A stretch of 64,000 nucleotides of DNA from Symbiodinium sp. CCMP2592 (GCA_905221615.1 CAJNDT010002891.1:626806-690805); one strand, 5' to 3'. Shown: positions 53,966 through 64,000, counted from the stretch's first letter. A program made the numbers and translations. Notes: generated by a model from the sequence alone, not told the origin.

Positions 53966-54377
53966 TGTTCCAGACGTGATATGAACAACACAGACATCAA
54001 AGAAGGGCAGTGTAAAAGGCGATCTTTAATTACATGCGACGATGTGCCGGCTGCAGAGCAGTCCCTATCTGAGCGAGGCTCGGAGCGCAGTCTGCGTGGC
54101 ACTGCATGGTTTAGTCTCTGAGAGATCCCCACTTTTTTGCCGTGCTTTGGGTTTATGCACGAAATTTGCCTGGTGCTTCCCCAGTGCTTCTGTAACGAAC
54201 CATATTCGTGAGTGGTGACTACTTGAAAGAGCCGCGTGGGTCTTGACGAAATACTACAGAGCCTGGCACATATAGACCAAAGAGATTCCCAGGCTAGTGA
54301 AAATCTGAGACATGTTTGGGTCCTCGAAGTCGCACCATGCACCTCTGGCAGGATACCTAACATTCCCCGACACTCAG

Positions 54378-54464
54378 CTGAAACGTCTATTCGGAGGCGC
54401 CTGGAAGCTTTCCTTTCTTCGCTCCGTGATCCGGCGCAGCTTGTTGAGAAGAAGCCCGTCAAAG
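54378..54464 (+). CDS. Internal exon, charged helix
   Basis: TAACATTCCCCGACACTCAG precedes ETSIRRRLEAFLSSLRDPAQ then LVEKKPVK, ending at AAAG|GTAACC. Both splice sites and the composition are good. Confidence 0.62.
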
Positions 54465-54718
54465 GTAACCTGAACCCGACCGGCTTGCGTCATCGTTTCG
54501 GAGCTTGCCCGAAATGAAGTACTCGTACCATTTCGGAGACCTTCTGTCAGAACTTCACGCATGAAGCCCTGTCAATGAACCCGGCGCGGGGCGGATCGGG
54601 TTCTTCAGACATCTTCAGACTGAGGTTTGAGGTTCGGGTGCAGCTGAGACATGCATACGTTGTACGATTGATTTGCTGTTGTTGTCTGTTTCTATTACCG
54701 CATTTTTTATTGATGAAG

Positions 54719-54787
54719 ACCATCGAGCTGCAGCACATTGCAACGGAGCGGCAATGCAGTGCAATGAGCAGCTTTGCTAGCGAACAA
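54719..54787 (+). CDS. Internal exon, helical
   Basis: A pyrimidine-rich tract ending TTATTGATGAAG precedes TIELQHIATERQCSAMSSFA and SEQ, ending before GTATGT. Probably the same gene as 54378-54464, with an exon missing between because phases do not match. Confidence 0.56.
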
Positions 54788-55344
54788 GTATGTTGTAACC
54801 GCGCAGGCTGTAGTGCTTTCAGCATTGCTAATTAGACCTTGGATGCAGCTATAGTTCCTGACAGAGCAGCTGTGTCGTCCGAGGCTCTTGATGCTCACCT
54901 CAGACACATTTGGAGAGTTGGAGGCATGCGACGGCTGAGCCGACAATCCTCCAGCCCTCTCAAAAGACACCGGCATTTCGGCCAGCAGTCATTTGACACC
55001 GCAACGTAGCTGCAGTGTGAGTCTGCGGAAACCAACGGTGCGGCACGTAACATGAATCTTGCTGTTCTTACCATCAGCATCATCGTCAGTGTATTCACCA
55101 GCATGATCACCGTTAGTCTTACATTTATCATCATCTTTGTCCTCATCAGCCGCAGCAGAGCAACATAGTCATCACCATCGTCAAACACTAGGCTAGCACC
55201 ATGGTCATTAACATGCTTCATTTGCGCCCTCCTCGTCGTTGCTGTCATCATCTTCAACATCGTTCGTTCTGGCCAGCCCCGCACCATCATCAGTATCATG
55301 GTCGTCCTCATTTTATCACCAACACCGTGACCGTCGTCCTCCGC

Positions 55345-55407
55345 ACAGGAGCGGTCAGTAGCAGTAGTCGTCGTCGTTGTTGTAGTAGCAGTAGTAGCAG
55401 TAGTAGC

Positions 55408-55445
<38 letters not shown>

Positions 55446-55503
55446 GAGTAGTAGGAGTAGTAGGAGTAGTAGGAGTAGTAGGAGTAGTAGGAGTAGTAGT
55501 AGC

Positions 55504-55576
<73 letters not shown>

Positions 55577-55655
55577 TAGTAGTGGTGTAGTAGTAGCAGC
55601 AGCAGCAAAAGTAACAGTAATCATAATAACAGAGGTGGTGGTAGTAGTAGTCGTC

Positions 55656-55698
<43 letters not shown>

Positions 55699-56250
55699 CA
55701 GGAGTAGTAGTAGTAGTAGCAGTAGTAGTAGTAGTAGCAGCAGCAGCAGTAACAGTAGTAGAAGAAGTAGTAGTTGTTGTTGTTCTTATTCTAGCAGTGT
55801 CTTGGTAGTGGGAGTAGCAGTAGTAGTAGTGGTAGTAGCAGCAGGCATAGTAGCAGTAGTAGGAGGAGTAGTGGTGGTGGTGGCGGTTGTGGTCGTGGTC
55901 GTGGCAGTGCTAGTACGAGCACTACTGCTGCTACTGTAGTACTAGCACCAGCACTAGCACTAGTAGTACAGTACTAGCACTAGCAGTAGTATTAGTACGA
56001 GCCGTAGCACTAGCACTGGCACTAGCAGTAGCAGTCGTGGTCGTAGTAGACGTAGCAGTACTTATACTCGTATCAGTACTAGTACTAGCAGCAACAGCGG
56101 CATTGTAGCAGCAGCAGCACTAGTAGTACGAGTGGCGCGAGTGGTGGCAGCAGTGCTACTAGTTCCAGCACTTGAACTGGTACTGGTAGTAGTCGTAGGA
56201 CTGGCAAAAGCATTTGTTCTGCAGTAGTCGTGGTACTACTCGTCGTCGCC
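55345..56250. repeat. (GTA)n trinucleotide block
   Basis: Perfect GTA stretches near 55415-55440, 55510-55575 and 55665-55700, an alternating GTAGGA patch at 55440-55495, then a more degenerate GTA/GCA/CTA region rich in ACTAGT and AGTACT to 56.2 kb. Confidence 0.93.
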
Positions 56251-57117
56251 CTCGTAGCAGCGGCACTGGATCCCGAGACCTGTGGACCTTGATGCTTTAA
56301 GTCGTTCTGTGGTTCAGTGTTGTCCGGTATGCATCGTGCAATCATTGTGGTGCCCGCCGGTCCGAACGATTGCCAGAAGCCTGTAGACCCTGTCGACCAC
56401 AGACCTGGGACCTAACCTTTCATGGATCATTTCTGATGCGAAATGCTGTAAGTGACCTCACCAGAGTCATCCTAATTTGACATCACCATACCATCATCAT
56501 GACCAAATTCATCAACATTGTTGCCATCATGTTGCCAGCAACATCATTATCAAGATCATCGTCATGCCTGGCATCATCGCCGCAGCAGCTTGCCAGCGGT
56601 AAGGTGCCCAGGTGTGTAATCTTACTTAATGCTGGAGTTTGAATTTCTGCACTTGCCAGGCCGACGATATGGCGCCCAGCAAGGCAATGTGAGCTTCACC
56701 ATTGCCAGCTTCATTGCTTGGGGCTGGGGCAGCACACTTCAATATGTCACCAGCGACATTTCGCTGAGTTTTGATTCATTCGATGGTGTTGACGACGACG
56801 GAGTGCATACGAGTGAGAACAGTTTTTCTTTATTGTTGGTCAACCTTTTCCAGTCAGGGTTTTAAACTCGTGGAGGGGGGTTACCACGTGCAGCCCCATC
56901 TGAGTACAAGACACACTGTTCCCCGCCGCCCGCGGGCTGTGAAACACGTTTACATGGAGCACTTCGATACACATAGCTCGGACCTGCAGACGCTTGACCA
57001 GCCAATACACACACCAAACATGACCTTTGGCAGGCTTTGCTTTCAGCCGAACACAGAGGCGAAGACTTGCAGTTCGAGTTCAAGGCGATAGACCTGGCGA
57101 TTCTTTGATTTATGTTG

Positions 57118-57210
57118 GAAGCTGCCCCCACCCTGTAATAGTGGTATAATAGGAATATAATAGGGCCCTAGTATAATCCTTATTCGCTATTACAGGGTGG
57201 GGGCAGCTTC
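57118..57210. mobile_element. 93-bp perfect-TIR hairpin, MITE-like
   Basis: A 24-base arm at 57118-57141 (GAAGCTGCCCCCACCC then TGTAATAG) is exactly inverted at 57187-57210. The 45-base centre is itself an imperfect palindrome around GGGCCC. No clear target-site duplication is visible. It could be a miniature transposon, an introner-like element or a structured RNA. Confidence 0.7.
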
Positions 57211-57315
57211 TAAGATTTATGTGTCAAGAAGTGTTGGTTCTCGGGCTCAACGAACTGCACAAACACACACCATGCATTTCTGACTCCAACTGAGTTAGAT
57301 GTCCTGAATCACACG

Positions 57316-57522
57316 GTGGCAGCAGCGGATACCTTAGTTGATTTCGTCTACATGATCGAAGCTACGTTTTCATGCCCTCAAAGCTCCAATCCTGAGATCA
57401 GTTTTCCCTCTTTTCGTGTGCCAAAGTCCGAACACCTCCCGGACGCGGGCAGTCCAGTCTTTGCAGGACGATGCCGAGTCCGAGTGCATTCAGTCTCGCC
57501 AGGCGGACCCAACACAAGATGA
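57316..57522 (+). CDS. Candidate coding segment, unknown
   Basis: The frame reads VAAADTLVDFVYMIEATFSC and is open upstream as LTPTELDVLNHT. Only the first 35 residues look coding. Confidence 0.28.
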   Translation: MAAADTLVDFVYMIEATFSCPQSSNPEISFPSFRVPKSEHLPDAGSPVFAGRCRVRVHSVSPGGPNTR

Positions 57523-57711
57523 ACTCTTGTCCAGCTGGCTCCACAAGTAAGTTTTATACTTGCAAAGCTTGCTATGGTTTTGTGCTGATTTCTAGCAAGC
57601 ACTTTACAGTCTCGTTGCCGTCGTGTGTTCAGCATAAAGGCTCATTTCGAGCTGCAATACTGCTGGGAGTGCTTTAGACTCTCTTCCCATAAAGTTGCGG
57701 CGTTAGGATTT

Positions 57712-57932
57712 TGTGAATGCTCCTGCTCCTGCTCCTACCAATTCTATACTCCGACTCCTGTTCGAACTCCTAATTACTCGTACTCCTACCACAAATAATG
57801 ACAATAACAATAATAATCAACATGTTCATTGCTACTCCTGCTCCTACTACTACTACCCCTACTACCCCTACTACCCCTACTACCCCCAACCCTGCCCCTG
57901 CCCCCCCTACCCCTACCCCTACCCCTACCCCT

Positions 57933-57963
<31 letters not shown>

Positions 57964-58140
57964 ACCCCAACCCCTACCCCTACCCCTACCCCTACCCCTA
58001 CCCCTACCCCTACCCCTACCCCTACCCCTACCGCCGCCACTACTCCTGGTGCCACCACTACTACCGCTGCTGTTGCTACTGCTAGTAGTACGACTACGAC
58101 TACGTCTACTACTGGTACCTCCACTTTTACTTCTACTTAC
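57712..58140. repeat. CTCCTA/CTAC/(CCCCTA)n block
   Basis: CTCCTG units, then CTACTACCC units, then CCCCTA hexamers at about 57903-58034 with a CCCCGA patch in the middle. The reverse strand is (TAGGGG)n. ORFs of Pro/Leu, Thr/Pro, Tyr/Pro or Gly/Val here are spurious. Confidence 0.93.
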
Positions 58141-58386
58141 TCTGCTTTTCCATCTACTTCTAAGACTAGTTCTCACCACATTCTGCATGCTGCTGCCATA
58201 ACAGGCCCTTGCTTCATCTACTGTTCCTACTGCCGTCTCCTGTCTCTCTACTTTTGGCTTTGTTGTTGCTTACATCAAAAAGTTGCGTCAAAGACGTCGC
58301 TTGCGGTCGGGTTTTGTGGTGCCTTGTCAAGTTGAATCCTTCCGGTCGTGGTCAGGGCATCGCACCTCTCTCCACTGCCTGATAAG

Positions 58387-58687
58387 GACGAACAGCCCTT
58401 CTGGCAGTTTAAGTTCCCTCCAAGTCTTGTTATGCAATCAAAAACCAGTCGCTCAAGTCTACCGATTCAGGTTCATGCAGTTGTTTGGATAAATCTTGAC
58501 GTGTTTGATAGGTTTCAGCCTCAGGCTTTTCACAAAGTCGTCATAACCCAGAAGTTGGTGACCTTGGCGTTTCGGTTCCCGGCAGCCAAACTGTGGGAAT
58601 CGGAGTATGTACCTCACAGAGACCTTTTGCCCAAGGGGAAAGTCAGCATTCTCAACTTTAGCCTTCGATGTTTTTTGGCAACAGCAG
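58387..58687 (+). CDS. Candidate long exon, unknown
   Basis: CACCTCTCTCCACTGCCTGATAAG precedes DEQPFWQFKFPPSLVMQS, then HAVVWINLDVFDRFQPQAFH, then VPHRDLLPKGKVSILNFSLR, ending at GCAG|GTAGCG. Beta-rich, 100 codons. An internal CAG|GTTCAT could shorten it. Confidence 0.42.
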
Positions 58688-58954
58688 GTAGCGGTGTCCA
58701 CCCCACCCGAAATAGATTTACAGGTCCAGCTGGCTTTCCATGTCTCCCGATCGCAGTCAGCCCCGCTCCAAGAGTAGCCACGTAGAATCAAGAGTTCCAG
58801 GTTTTTTGCCCAGGCAGCACAGAGTTAAAGTCCCTCCGGCCTGCTTGCACCAGGCAGCCTTACGAGAGAAGTGCGAGGATATGTCGCATCTGCAGGCCGG
58901 ATCAAGGGCCGCAGCTGCCCGACACCTCACGTAGGAACGTGCAAAAGCCTGCAG

Positions 58955-59017
58955 GTCATCGTGACAGAGTGGACGCGCAAACATAGTGCACTTCTCGTGG
59001 ACGACTTCTCGCTGCAA
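58955..59017 (+). CDS. Candidate exon, unknown
   Basis: AAAGCCTGCAG precedes VIVTEWTRKHSALLVDDFSL and Q, ending before GTGGCC. The frame stays open and protein-like beyond (AWHERFCWFTGAEI), so the 3' end is uncertain. Confidence 0.48.
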
Positions 59018-59180
59018 GTGGCCTGGCATGAACGCTTTTGTTGGTTTACCGGAGCCGAGATTTCGGCTTCGCCGTTCGTCCGTGTTTTGGCAATCGCTGC
59101 GATGCCAAGACGTTCTTTTAAGGCTTCAGCATGCGAGTTTCACAGTACAGGTTTAGTGGGATTGATTCCTAAACCCTATT

Positions 59181-59260
59181 CCTAAGTACTAAGGCCCCTA
59201 TATTATATGGGAGTTTCCAAGAATAGGGGACCCTAATATAGGGCCCTAAAGTAGTATCCC
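59181..59260. repeat. GGGCCCTA imperfect hairpin
   Basis: Arms around 59181-59208 and 59233-59258 pair with a few mismatches (CTAAGGCCCCTATATTA against TAATATAGGGCCCTA). The core resembles the centre of the 57118-57210 element. Confidence 0.55.
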
Positions 59261-59514
59261 TCGGACCGGGCCTCGGGGATGCCTGGCCTGAAAGCTTCCA
59301 GACCTCTCTTGACCCTCGCTGGGTGCAACCCCCGTTGCCGTAAGCCCGGCAGCATTTTCCTGCCGACGTTGCTGCTCGCACGGTTTCCTCAAAGCTCGAC
59401 TCAGAGTGTCTGATGGTGATAACAGTCGCAATTCAATCTAAACGATCGTGTGTCGGCATGTGTATTGGGGTCGAACAGCTGCGCAGGCCGGTGAATGCTG
59501 GCCTGGCAGCACTG

Positions 59515-59516
<2 letters not shown>

Positions 59517-59581
<65 letters not shown>

Positions 59582-59591
59582 AAGAAACAAG
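59517..59591. repeat. (GA)n microsatellite
   Basis: About 53 bases of pure GA then interrupted GA. (GT)n and two (TA)n runs follow to 59662. Confidence 0.95.
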
Positions 59592-59662
59592 TGTGTGTGT
59601 GTGTCCTGTATATATATATATATACATATCTATGATATTTAATATATATATATATATATATG
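59592..59662. repeat. (GT)n and (TA)n microsatellites
   Basis: Short GT repeat, then TA runs at about 59608-59625 and 59641-59661. Confidence 0.9.
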
Positions 59663-59943
59663 TTTGCTGAGAAGAGAAACGAGTTCTAAAAGGGATGGAA
59701 TCATGTGCCTTCGGCTACGAGTTTCCAGGAACGCTCACATGCCTCTGGACCTCTTGGCCCTCAACTTCCGAAGACGAAGCGTGAGCATCATTTTGTGTTG
59801 TCTTTCTCCAGACTCGAAAGACACATCCTGCTTGCATCAGAAGGCGAAAGCAATGATTCAATTCGACACGCCCAACGAAGCCGCCATGGCTTGATCGCAT
59901 ATGCCATGAAGAGATGCAGGCCTCGAATCCATTTTCAGTGCAG

Positions 59944-60042
59944 TTGATGTCGCCGAAGCCAGACAAGGCAAAGCTGGCAACGCTGCGCTCAGCACTGCAG
60001 CCACTCTTGGACATTTGGTCGGCGGCTGCACATTACGTGGAG
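59944..60042 (+). CDS. Internal exon, helical
   Basis: CCATTTTCAGTGCAG precedes LMSPKPDKAKLATLRSALQP then LLDIWSAAAHYVE, ending GAG before GTCGGG. GC3-rich, phase 0 at both ends, strongly protein-like. Confidence 0.6.
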
Positions 60043-60307
60043 GTCGGGAGCAGATGGGGAGGATGTTGCACAGAGCAGACCAGAAGCGGACCAGAACTTA
60101 GTAGATGGGTCGAGGATGAGATCCGCCTTCCACCCATGAGTATCCGAATATGAGCCTGGCCCTAAAAAGGCAAACCAACCTCACATTTGGCCTGTCTTTG
60201 CAGCCTTCCGCTCCACTCTGAAGCATGGCGAGCACAGTCTCGTACATAGCCGTGACGTTGTAGCAGCTTCTTTAACAATCAGGATCGTAAAGCGAAGGCC
60301 CAGCCGT

Positions 60308-60418
60308 TCAAGTTTGCTGCACGCTAGGCCCGATCAGCAAGAGCTCTCCTTTATCTGATTTGGGCGCTTGAGCCTTGAGCTGCGTGCGTTCAGGCCTTGC
60401 GGGTGTGGGGGCCCGCAC
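60308..60418 (-). CDS. Second exon of reverse-strand gene
   Basis: GCGTGTTCTTCATCACAG precedes VRAPTPARPERTQLKAQAPK, then SDKGELLLIGPSVQQT and a stop. It starts in phase 0 as required by the first exon; the intron is 78 bases. Pro/Lys-rich, so probably a linker. An AAAG|GAGAGC GA donor is an alternative end. Confidence 0.6.
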   Translation of the reverse strand: MRAPTPARPERTQLKAQAPKSDKGELLLIGPSVQQT

Positions 60419-60496
60419 CTGTGATGAAGAACACGCAGGACACCCATGTTCAAGTAGGAGAGCCACCAAAACGCAGCATGCTACTGAGATTTGTAC

Positions 60497-60589
60497 TTCT
60501 GCACAGTTCAAGGATATTTGAGTGCAGGACTCTGTGAGCAGGGTACTCGCCTTTTCCAGTCGAGCTTCCGTCGCCATTGTCCCCGCCAT
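60497..60589 (-). CDS. First exon of reverse-strand gene
   Basis: ATG at 60589 opens MAGTMATEARLEKASTLLTE then SCTQISLNCAE, ending before GTACAA in phase 0. Helical, GC3-rich N-terminus. A CATCTAG 11 bases upstream of the ATG could be a trans-splice acceptor. Confidence 0.63.
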
Positions 60590-60636
60590 GTGAACAGACC
60601 TAGATGCTGCTCAGCAGTAATCTCCAGCAGCTAGCA

Positions 60637-60652
60637 CCCTAAACCCTAAACC
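60637..60652. repeat. Two interstitial telomere-type units
   Basis: CCCTAAACCCTAAACC, two copies of the complement of TTTAGGG, the plant-type unit reported for dinoflagellates. Confidence 0.7.
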
Positions 60653-60827
60653 TGCATCGCAGAGAAAGTCACCGCCTCGGATCCTTAAGCGACGCATTGC
60701 TGCCAGGAGTGCGAGGCCAAACGACGAGAAGTCTGTTCCTGGACGGGAGAGCTTGAAATAGAAGCCTCAACCAGCAAAGCCTGAAGCCTCAGAGCCTTGA
60801 CTTCTTTTTTCGCTGGAGGGAGCTAAG

Positions 60828-60895
60828 CCGCCAAAGCCTCGAAGCAAGAAACCACGTCCACCTTGCTACAGTCTTTTTTCGAGTCCAGGCGACAA
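60828..60895 (+). CDS. Candidate exon, helical
   Basis: After GAGGGAGCTAAG the frame reads AKASKQETTSTLLQSFFESR and RQ, ending before GTTGGA in phase 0. It joins the next exon across a 44-base intron. Reverse-strand frames overlap. Confidence 0.45.
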
Positions 60896-60939
60896 GTTGG
60901 AGCCCCTGCCTTCGATTTGCTTGTGTGCTGCCGGCGCAG

Positions 60940-61014
60940 TTTGATTCGGCACCCTTGAATAGAGCTTGGGTTTTGGATGAGACGCTCTTGAAAGGGAAGC
61001 ACAAGAAGTGGTAA
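60940..61014 (+). CDS. Terminal exon, basic C-terminus
   Basis: A long pyrimidine-rich tract ending CCGGCGCAG precedes FDSAPLNRAWVLDETLLKGK then HKKW and TAA at 61012. Convincing C-terminal exon. Confidence 0.6.
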   Translation, partial: FDSAPLNRAWVLDETLLKGKHKKW

Positions 61015-61217
61015 ATGCTGTTCTCCCACATTTAATCATTTGAGTTCTGCTTCGCCCTGCTTTGAAGACATGCACTGTTGCAGCTTGAGATAGCATGCCA
61101 TGTGGAACTTAGATAATTAAGTGTGCGTGCGTGTGTGTGTGAAGACTGTCAGACTTGTGACGGATCAGTGTGATTGTTTGTTTGCTTGCGTGCATGTGTG
61201 AGTGTCTATGGGAGGGG

Positions 61218-61380
61218 GAGACAGACAGCCAGCGAGAAAGAGAGAGAGAGAGAGAGAAACAACAGCAAAAAGAGCGAGAGCATAAGCGAGAGCGGGAGAG
61301 TGGGAGAGTGGCGGAGGAGAACCGGAGAGGGACAACGGGACGGAGGGAGATAGGGCGACAGGGAGAGCGGAAGAGAAGAC
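61218..61380. repeat. GAGA purine-rich block
   Basis: Imperfect GAGA, GCGAGA and GGGAGA units giving Arg/Glu- and Ser/Leu-rich frames. Confidence 0.85.
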
Positions 61381-61576
61381 GTGCGGCATGCAAATAGAGA
61401 CGCTGTGCAGTGGCATGCCATTGGTGGTGTTTCCTTCGATCAGGCCCTAGCAATGCCGATGCATGGGGGATGGGGGACAATCTGAGCTGAGAGCTCAGGG
61501 GCTAGGGGATTAGGCCAGGGTCGGTTGGTGCTTAGTGCGGATGCATGGGGGTAAGGGGGACGGGCCTAATGTCCAG

Positions 61577-61665
61577 GTATCGAGCTCAAGACCCGCTGTG
61601 CGATCATGGAAGAAATTTTGGGTCTTGCTGGCATCTCAGTCATGCAGCCATCTGCAGCGGCTTGA
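61577..61665 (+). CDS. Candidate terminal exon
   Basis: CTAATGTCCAG precedes IELKTRCAIMEEILGLAGIS then VMQPSAAA and TGA. Helical with GC3-rich start. Confidence 0.4.
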
Positions 61666-61949
61666 TTCGGAATTGCGGACAGACGGTTAACAATTCCATG
61701 CACATCAAGGCTGTCTGTGAAGGATACATGCATGTCATGAGGCATATTGGAAACAGACCATACGCATACTCATGTACAGTATTTCCACGGCAGTGGGGAT
61801 TGTCGGTGCTGAAGGCTTTGGGATTTCGGGTTGTAGGGTTTGGGGTGTCAGCTGTAGGGATAGGGTGAGGGGCTTTACGCACGGACAGGGAGGGCTTCAG
61901 GCTTTCTAGTGTTTAAGGCGCAGGTATGAGGTACACAAAGGGCAACCAA

Positions 61950-62046
61950 CACACACACACACACACACAAACACACAAACACACAAACACACACAAACAC
62001 ACACACAGACACACACAAGCGCACACACACACACACACCACACACT
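61950..62046. repeat. (CA)n microsatellite
   Basis: CA repeat with AA and GA interruptions over about 95 bases. Confidence 0.95.
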
Positions 62047-62066
62047 CTCTCGTGTCTCTGAACGAG

Positions 62067-62297
62067 GGACCACTTGAGCATGAACGGAAAAAGAAAGGAT
62101 TATTCTTAAATGGAGCTACTCTGCGCACGCTGGAACGGCGGACTGCATCCAGAGTGACCCGGAGCGAGAGCCAGTGCTGGTTTTGGAGAGCTCAAGTCTA
62201 TCTCGAGGATGGAAGAGCCGTTTTCTGTTTTCTCGACTCAAGATGCTTGTTTCGCCCGTATGTGCCTAGGCCAACATCTTTCAGAGCGGCTTGCTGA
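62067..62297 (+). CDS. Terminal exon, unknown protein
   Basis: CACTCTCTCGTGTCTCTGAACGAG precedes GPLEHERKKKGLFLNGATLR, then TLERRTASRVTRSESQCWF, then AQVYLEDGRAVFCFLDSRCL, ending TSFRAAC with TGA. Seventy-six residues of convincing sequence. The frame is also open into the CA repeat. Confidence 0.52.
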   Translation, partial: GPLEHERKKKGLFLNGATLRTLERRTASRVTRSESQCWFWRAQVYLEDGRAVFCFLDSRCLFRPYVPRPTSFRAAC

Positions 62298-62596
62298 CAG
62301 ACACTCACTGGAAGGAGATCGAAGCAGTTGCTCTCTGGCTGCAAGACTCCCGATCCCCTGAGATGTTTGTGTGAGGTTTGCATGGGATGCTTCTATGTGA
62401 AAGTACTGCAAACAGCCTACTGAGACCGAAGCCTCCATACTTGTCAGCGCCGCATGGAAGCTTCCTCTCGTGACGGCTTCAGTGTGTCAGGATCTGAGGC
62501 TTCGGAGAGGATCATCTCTTGTTCGTCCTGCTTGAATGATCTGTGGAAGTCTCAGTTCTTGCAAGGTCTCCAAACCTAAACATCTATCTTGCTTAG

Positions 62597-62752
62597 ATCC
62601 CAGATCTAAGTCCAAGCGAGGTTGACAAATGGAACGTTCCCGTTGTCCAGAAAGTGCGGAAGAGGCTGGACATGTGCCTTCACTTTGTTCCAGACTCGTG
62701 GATCGCGGATGATTGGGAACGGTTGGTTGTTGAAGCAATGTTGCCAGCCGAG
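62597..62752 (+). CDS. Internal exon, unknown protein
   Basis: TATCTTGCTTAG precedes IPDLSPSEVDKWNVPVVQKV, then RKRLDMCLHFVPDSWIADDW, ERLVVEAMLPAE, ending GAG before GTATTA. Fifty-two codons, phase 0 at both ends, Trp-containing helical pattern. No family recognised. Confidence 0.63.
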
Positions 62753-63078
62753 GTATTAGCACCCTTGTCGGGTTGGCCCCCATTCGCACGTACACCATGT
62801 TGTTTTGGATGTGTTGATTTGCGTGGTGTGGTTTTAGATGCCATGTGGCCCCCACCTCATACGTCGGGCCCTGACGCACGTTCATGTTGCAACCTTCGTC
62901 ACCGGCACTTACAGTAGCTTTGCACTGATGGCTTTAACTTCGGCCTTCCGATACTCAAACCAGAACACCATCTAGTGAGTGCCAGGTTGGCAGACACAAA
63001 GCAGCCACGGATGACCATGCAGGACCCGGTGAGAAATTTTCATGGCTCGCAGAACCAAGGCTGAAGAGCAGCATTCTG

Positions 63079-63263
63079 TCATCGCAGGCTTGTCAGAGGG
63101 AGCGCCTGTCTGTGTGTTCCTGCATATGCGTTGGTGATGGTAGTTCTTTTGAGAAGGGCTCCATGCAGAGCCGTCGCAGCATGCTCGCTGAGGGACGTAG
63201 TTGCTTCGCATACTTTTAAGCGGGCATACTCCTTGGCACGACGGCCAACCGTTGTCGCATCGC
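63079..63263 (-). CDS. Candidate exon, helical
   Basis: The reverse frame after GATCCAGCAAG reads DATTVGRRAKEYARLKVCEA, then TTSLSEHAATALHGALLKRT, ending ALPLTSLR with TGA. Ala/Leu helical pattern resembling ARM/HEAT repeats, as in the exon at 63570. Confidence 0.48.
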
Positions 63264-63569
63264 CTTGCTGGATCCCACTTTGTGCAATCTGCTTCCTTGT
63301 TCCCTGTCGACTGCATCCACAAGACGATACAGCAAGCATGTATGCGAAGTTCCAAGATGCAGGTTGTGCACTAACGATGCTCGAAGCTGAAGCCCAGCTT
63401 TGCAGCCTTCGCCAGTTTCCAGCGGATTTCTCCAGGCACAGACCTTTGACACCGCGGCACCACCCACGGTTCAAGTCATTCGCAGTCTTTGTGTAGCAAT
63501 CGCTTGGAAGAGCTACCCAGCCGTCCAGTGCTTTGTACTCCAGGAGCCTAATGCCGGAGATTGATGTAG

Positions 63570-63733
63570 CTAGGTCTCTCTATTCTCTGCGGGGTCCCGC
63601 ACCAGAAGCCTTATGGATTTCGCTGCATCTTCAAACTGTGCGTCGTTTCCAACTACACATTGGACACTTTGAGGGCATATGTTTACAAGCGCTGAGAGAG
63701 CCAGCGCTTCCAGGCTCTTACTTGGGACATGCT
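63570..63733 (-). CDS. Candidate ARM-like exon
   Basis: GACACTGTGCTCAACAG precedes HVPSKSLEALALSALVNICP, then QSVQCVVGNDAQFEDAAKSI, then RLLVRDPAENRET and TAG. LEALALSALVNIC followed by a second helix fits one armadillo-type repeat. A GTGCGG after CTTCTG could be a donor leading to the 63079 exon. Confidence 0.5.
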
Positions 63734-64000
63734 CTGTTGAGCACAGTGTCCTGCCATTCGGTACGATCCACCACTTTTCACGTAAAGCCTGAGTAGAGCG
63801 GTTTCCCGCTGGAGCGACTCCAGCCCAGAGATTCTCGAACAAAAGACCGGATTCCAATATAAGCCACCCGCAGGACAGCGTCGATCTCGGCATTCTGAAC
63901 GTGCGTCGCAGCATTCAGGAAATCTACTCCCAGGCTCGTCTGTCTGGGGACAGTGGGCTTTGCTGCCATGGGTGGTTTTGCGCAGGTGCTTGTTTTTTGT

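Noticed and set aside
53803..54462. 219-codon reverse ORF
   Set aside because: Composition is random and it is antisense to a better supported + exon at 54378-54464.
57868..58034. Telomere array
   Set aside because: CCCCTA is not the TTTAGGG-type unit of dinoflagellates and the tract grades into other CCT/CTA repeats.

Overview
The window is almost certainly nuclear DNA of a dinoflagellate, most likely a Symbiodiniaceae/Suessiales-type genome. It has no bacterial-style gene packing. Coding capacity sits in short exons scattered between long microsatellite and trinucleotide blocks. The one gene I can reconstruct with confidence uses GC, GT and even GA 5' splice sites, which is a known dinoflagellate trait. 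A reverse-strand array of FNIP-type leucine-rich repeats (SLTFGYAFN units) also matches a repeat type abundant in these algae. The genus is inference.

Firm gene content. At 12.9-16.8 kb on the + strand I could assemble nine exons with matching phases at all eight junctions. They encode axonemal dynein light chain 1 (DNAL1/LC1), lacking only the N-terminal exon. At 51.2-51.9 kb on the - strand lies the FNIP array, with protein-like upstream exons on the same strand to 53.1 kb. Several other short multi-exon models have consistent phases and good splice signals but no family I recognise: 31.2-31.7 kb (-), 37.6-38.1 kb (+), 47.6-48.0 kb (-), 60.3-60.6 kb (-) and 60.8-61.0 kb (+). A probable + strand gene also ends at 32.9 kb.

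The remaining coding entries are single exon-like segments, judged from amino-acid composition, codon use, acceptor and donor context, and phase. They are predictions and many could be wrong in strand or boundary. Genes occur on both strands and some candidate exons of opposite strands interleave.

Between genes the sequence holds (TA)n, (CA)n, (CT/GA)n and CATG/CATA arrays, and several 0.2-1.2 kb blocks of imperfect trinucleotides: CAT/GTA, CTA/CCA and TTG, the last with more than 40 uninterrupted TTG units. A (CCCCTA)n tract, a 93-bp perfect-terminal-inverted-repeat hairpin and a related GGGCCCTA hairpin lie at 57-59 kb. Stretches of more than 300 bases where I see no supportable gene and little structure include 1.1-1.9, 16.8-18.3, 25.6-26.5, 28.0-28.4, 33.8-34.2 and 56.3-57.1 kb. 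I see no rRNA gene, convincing tRNA gene, CRISPR array, bacterial operon or intact transposase.
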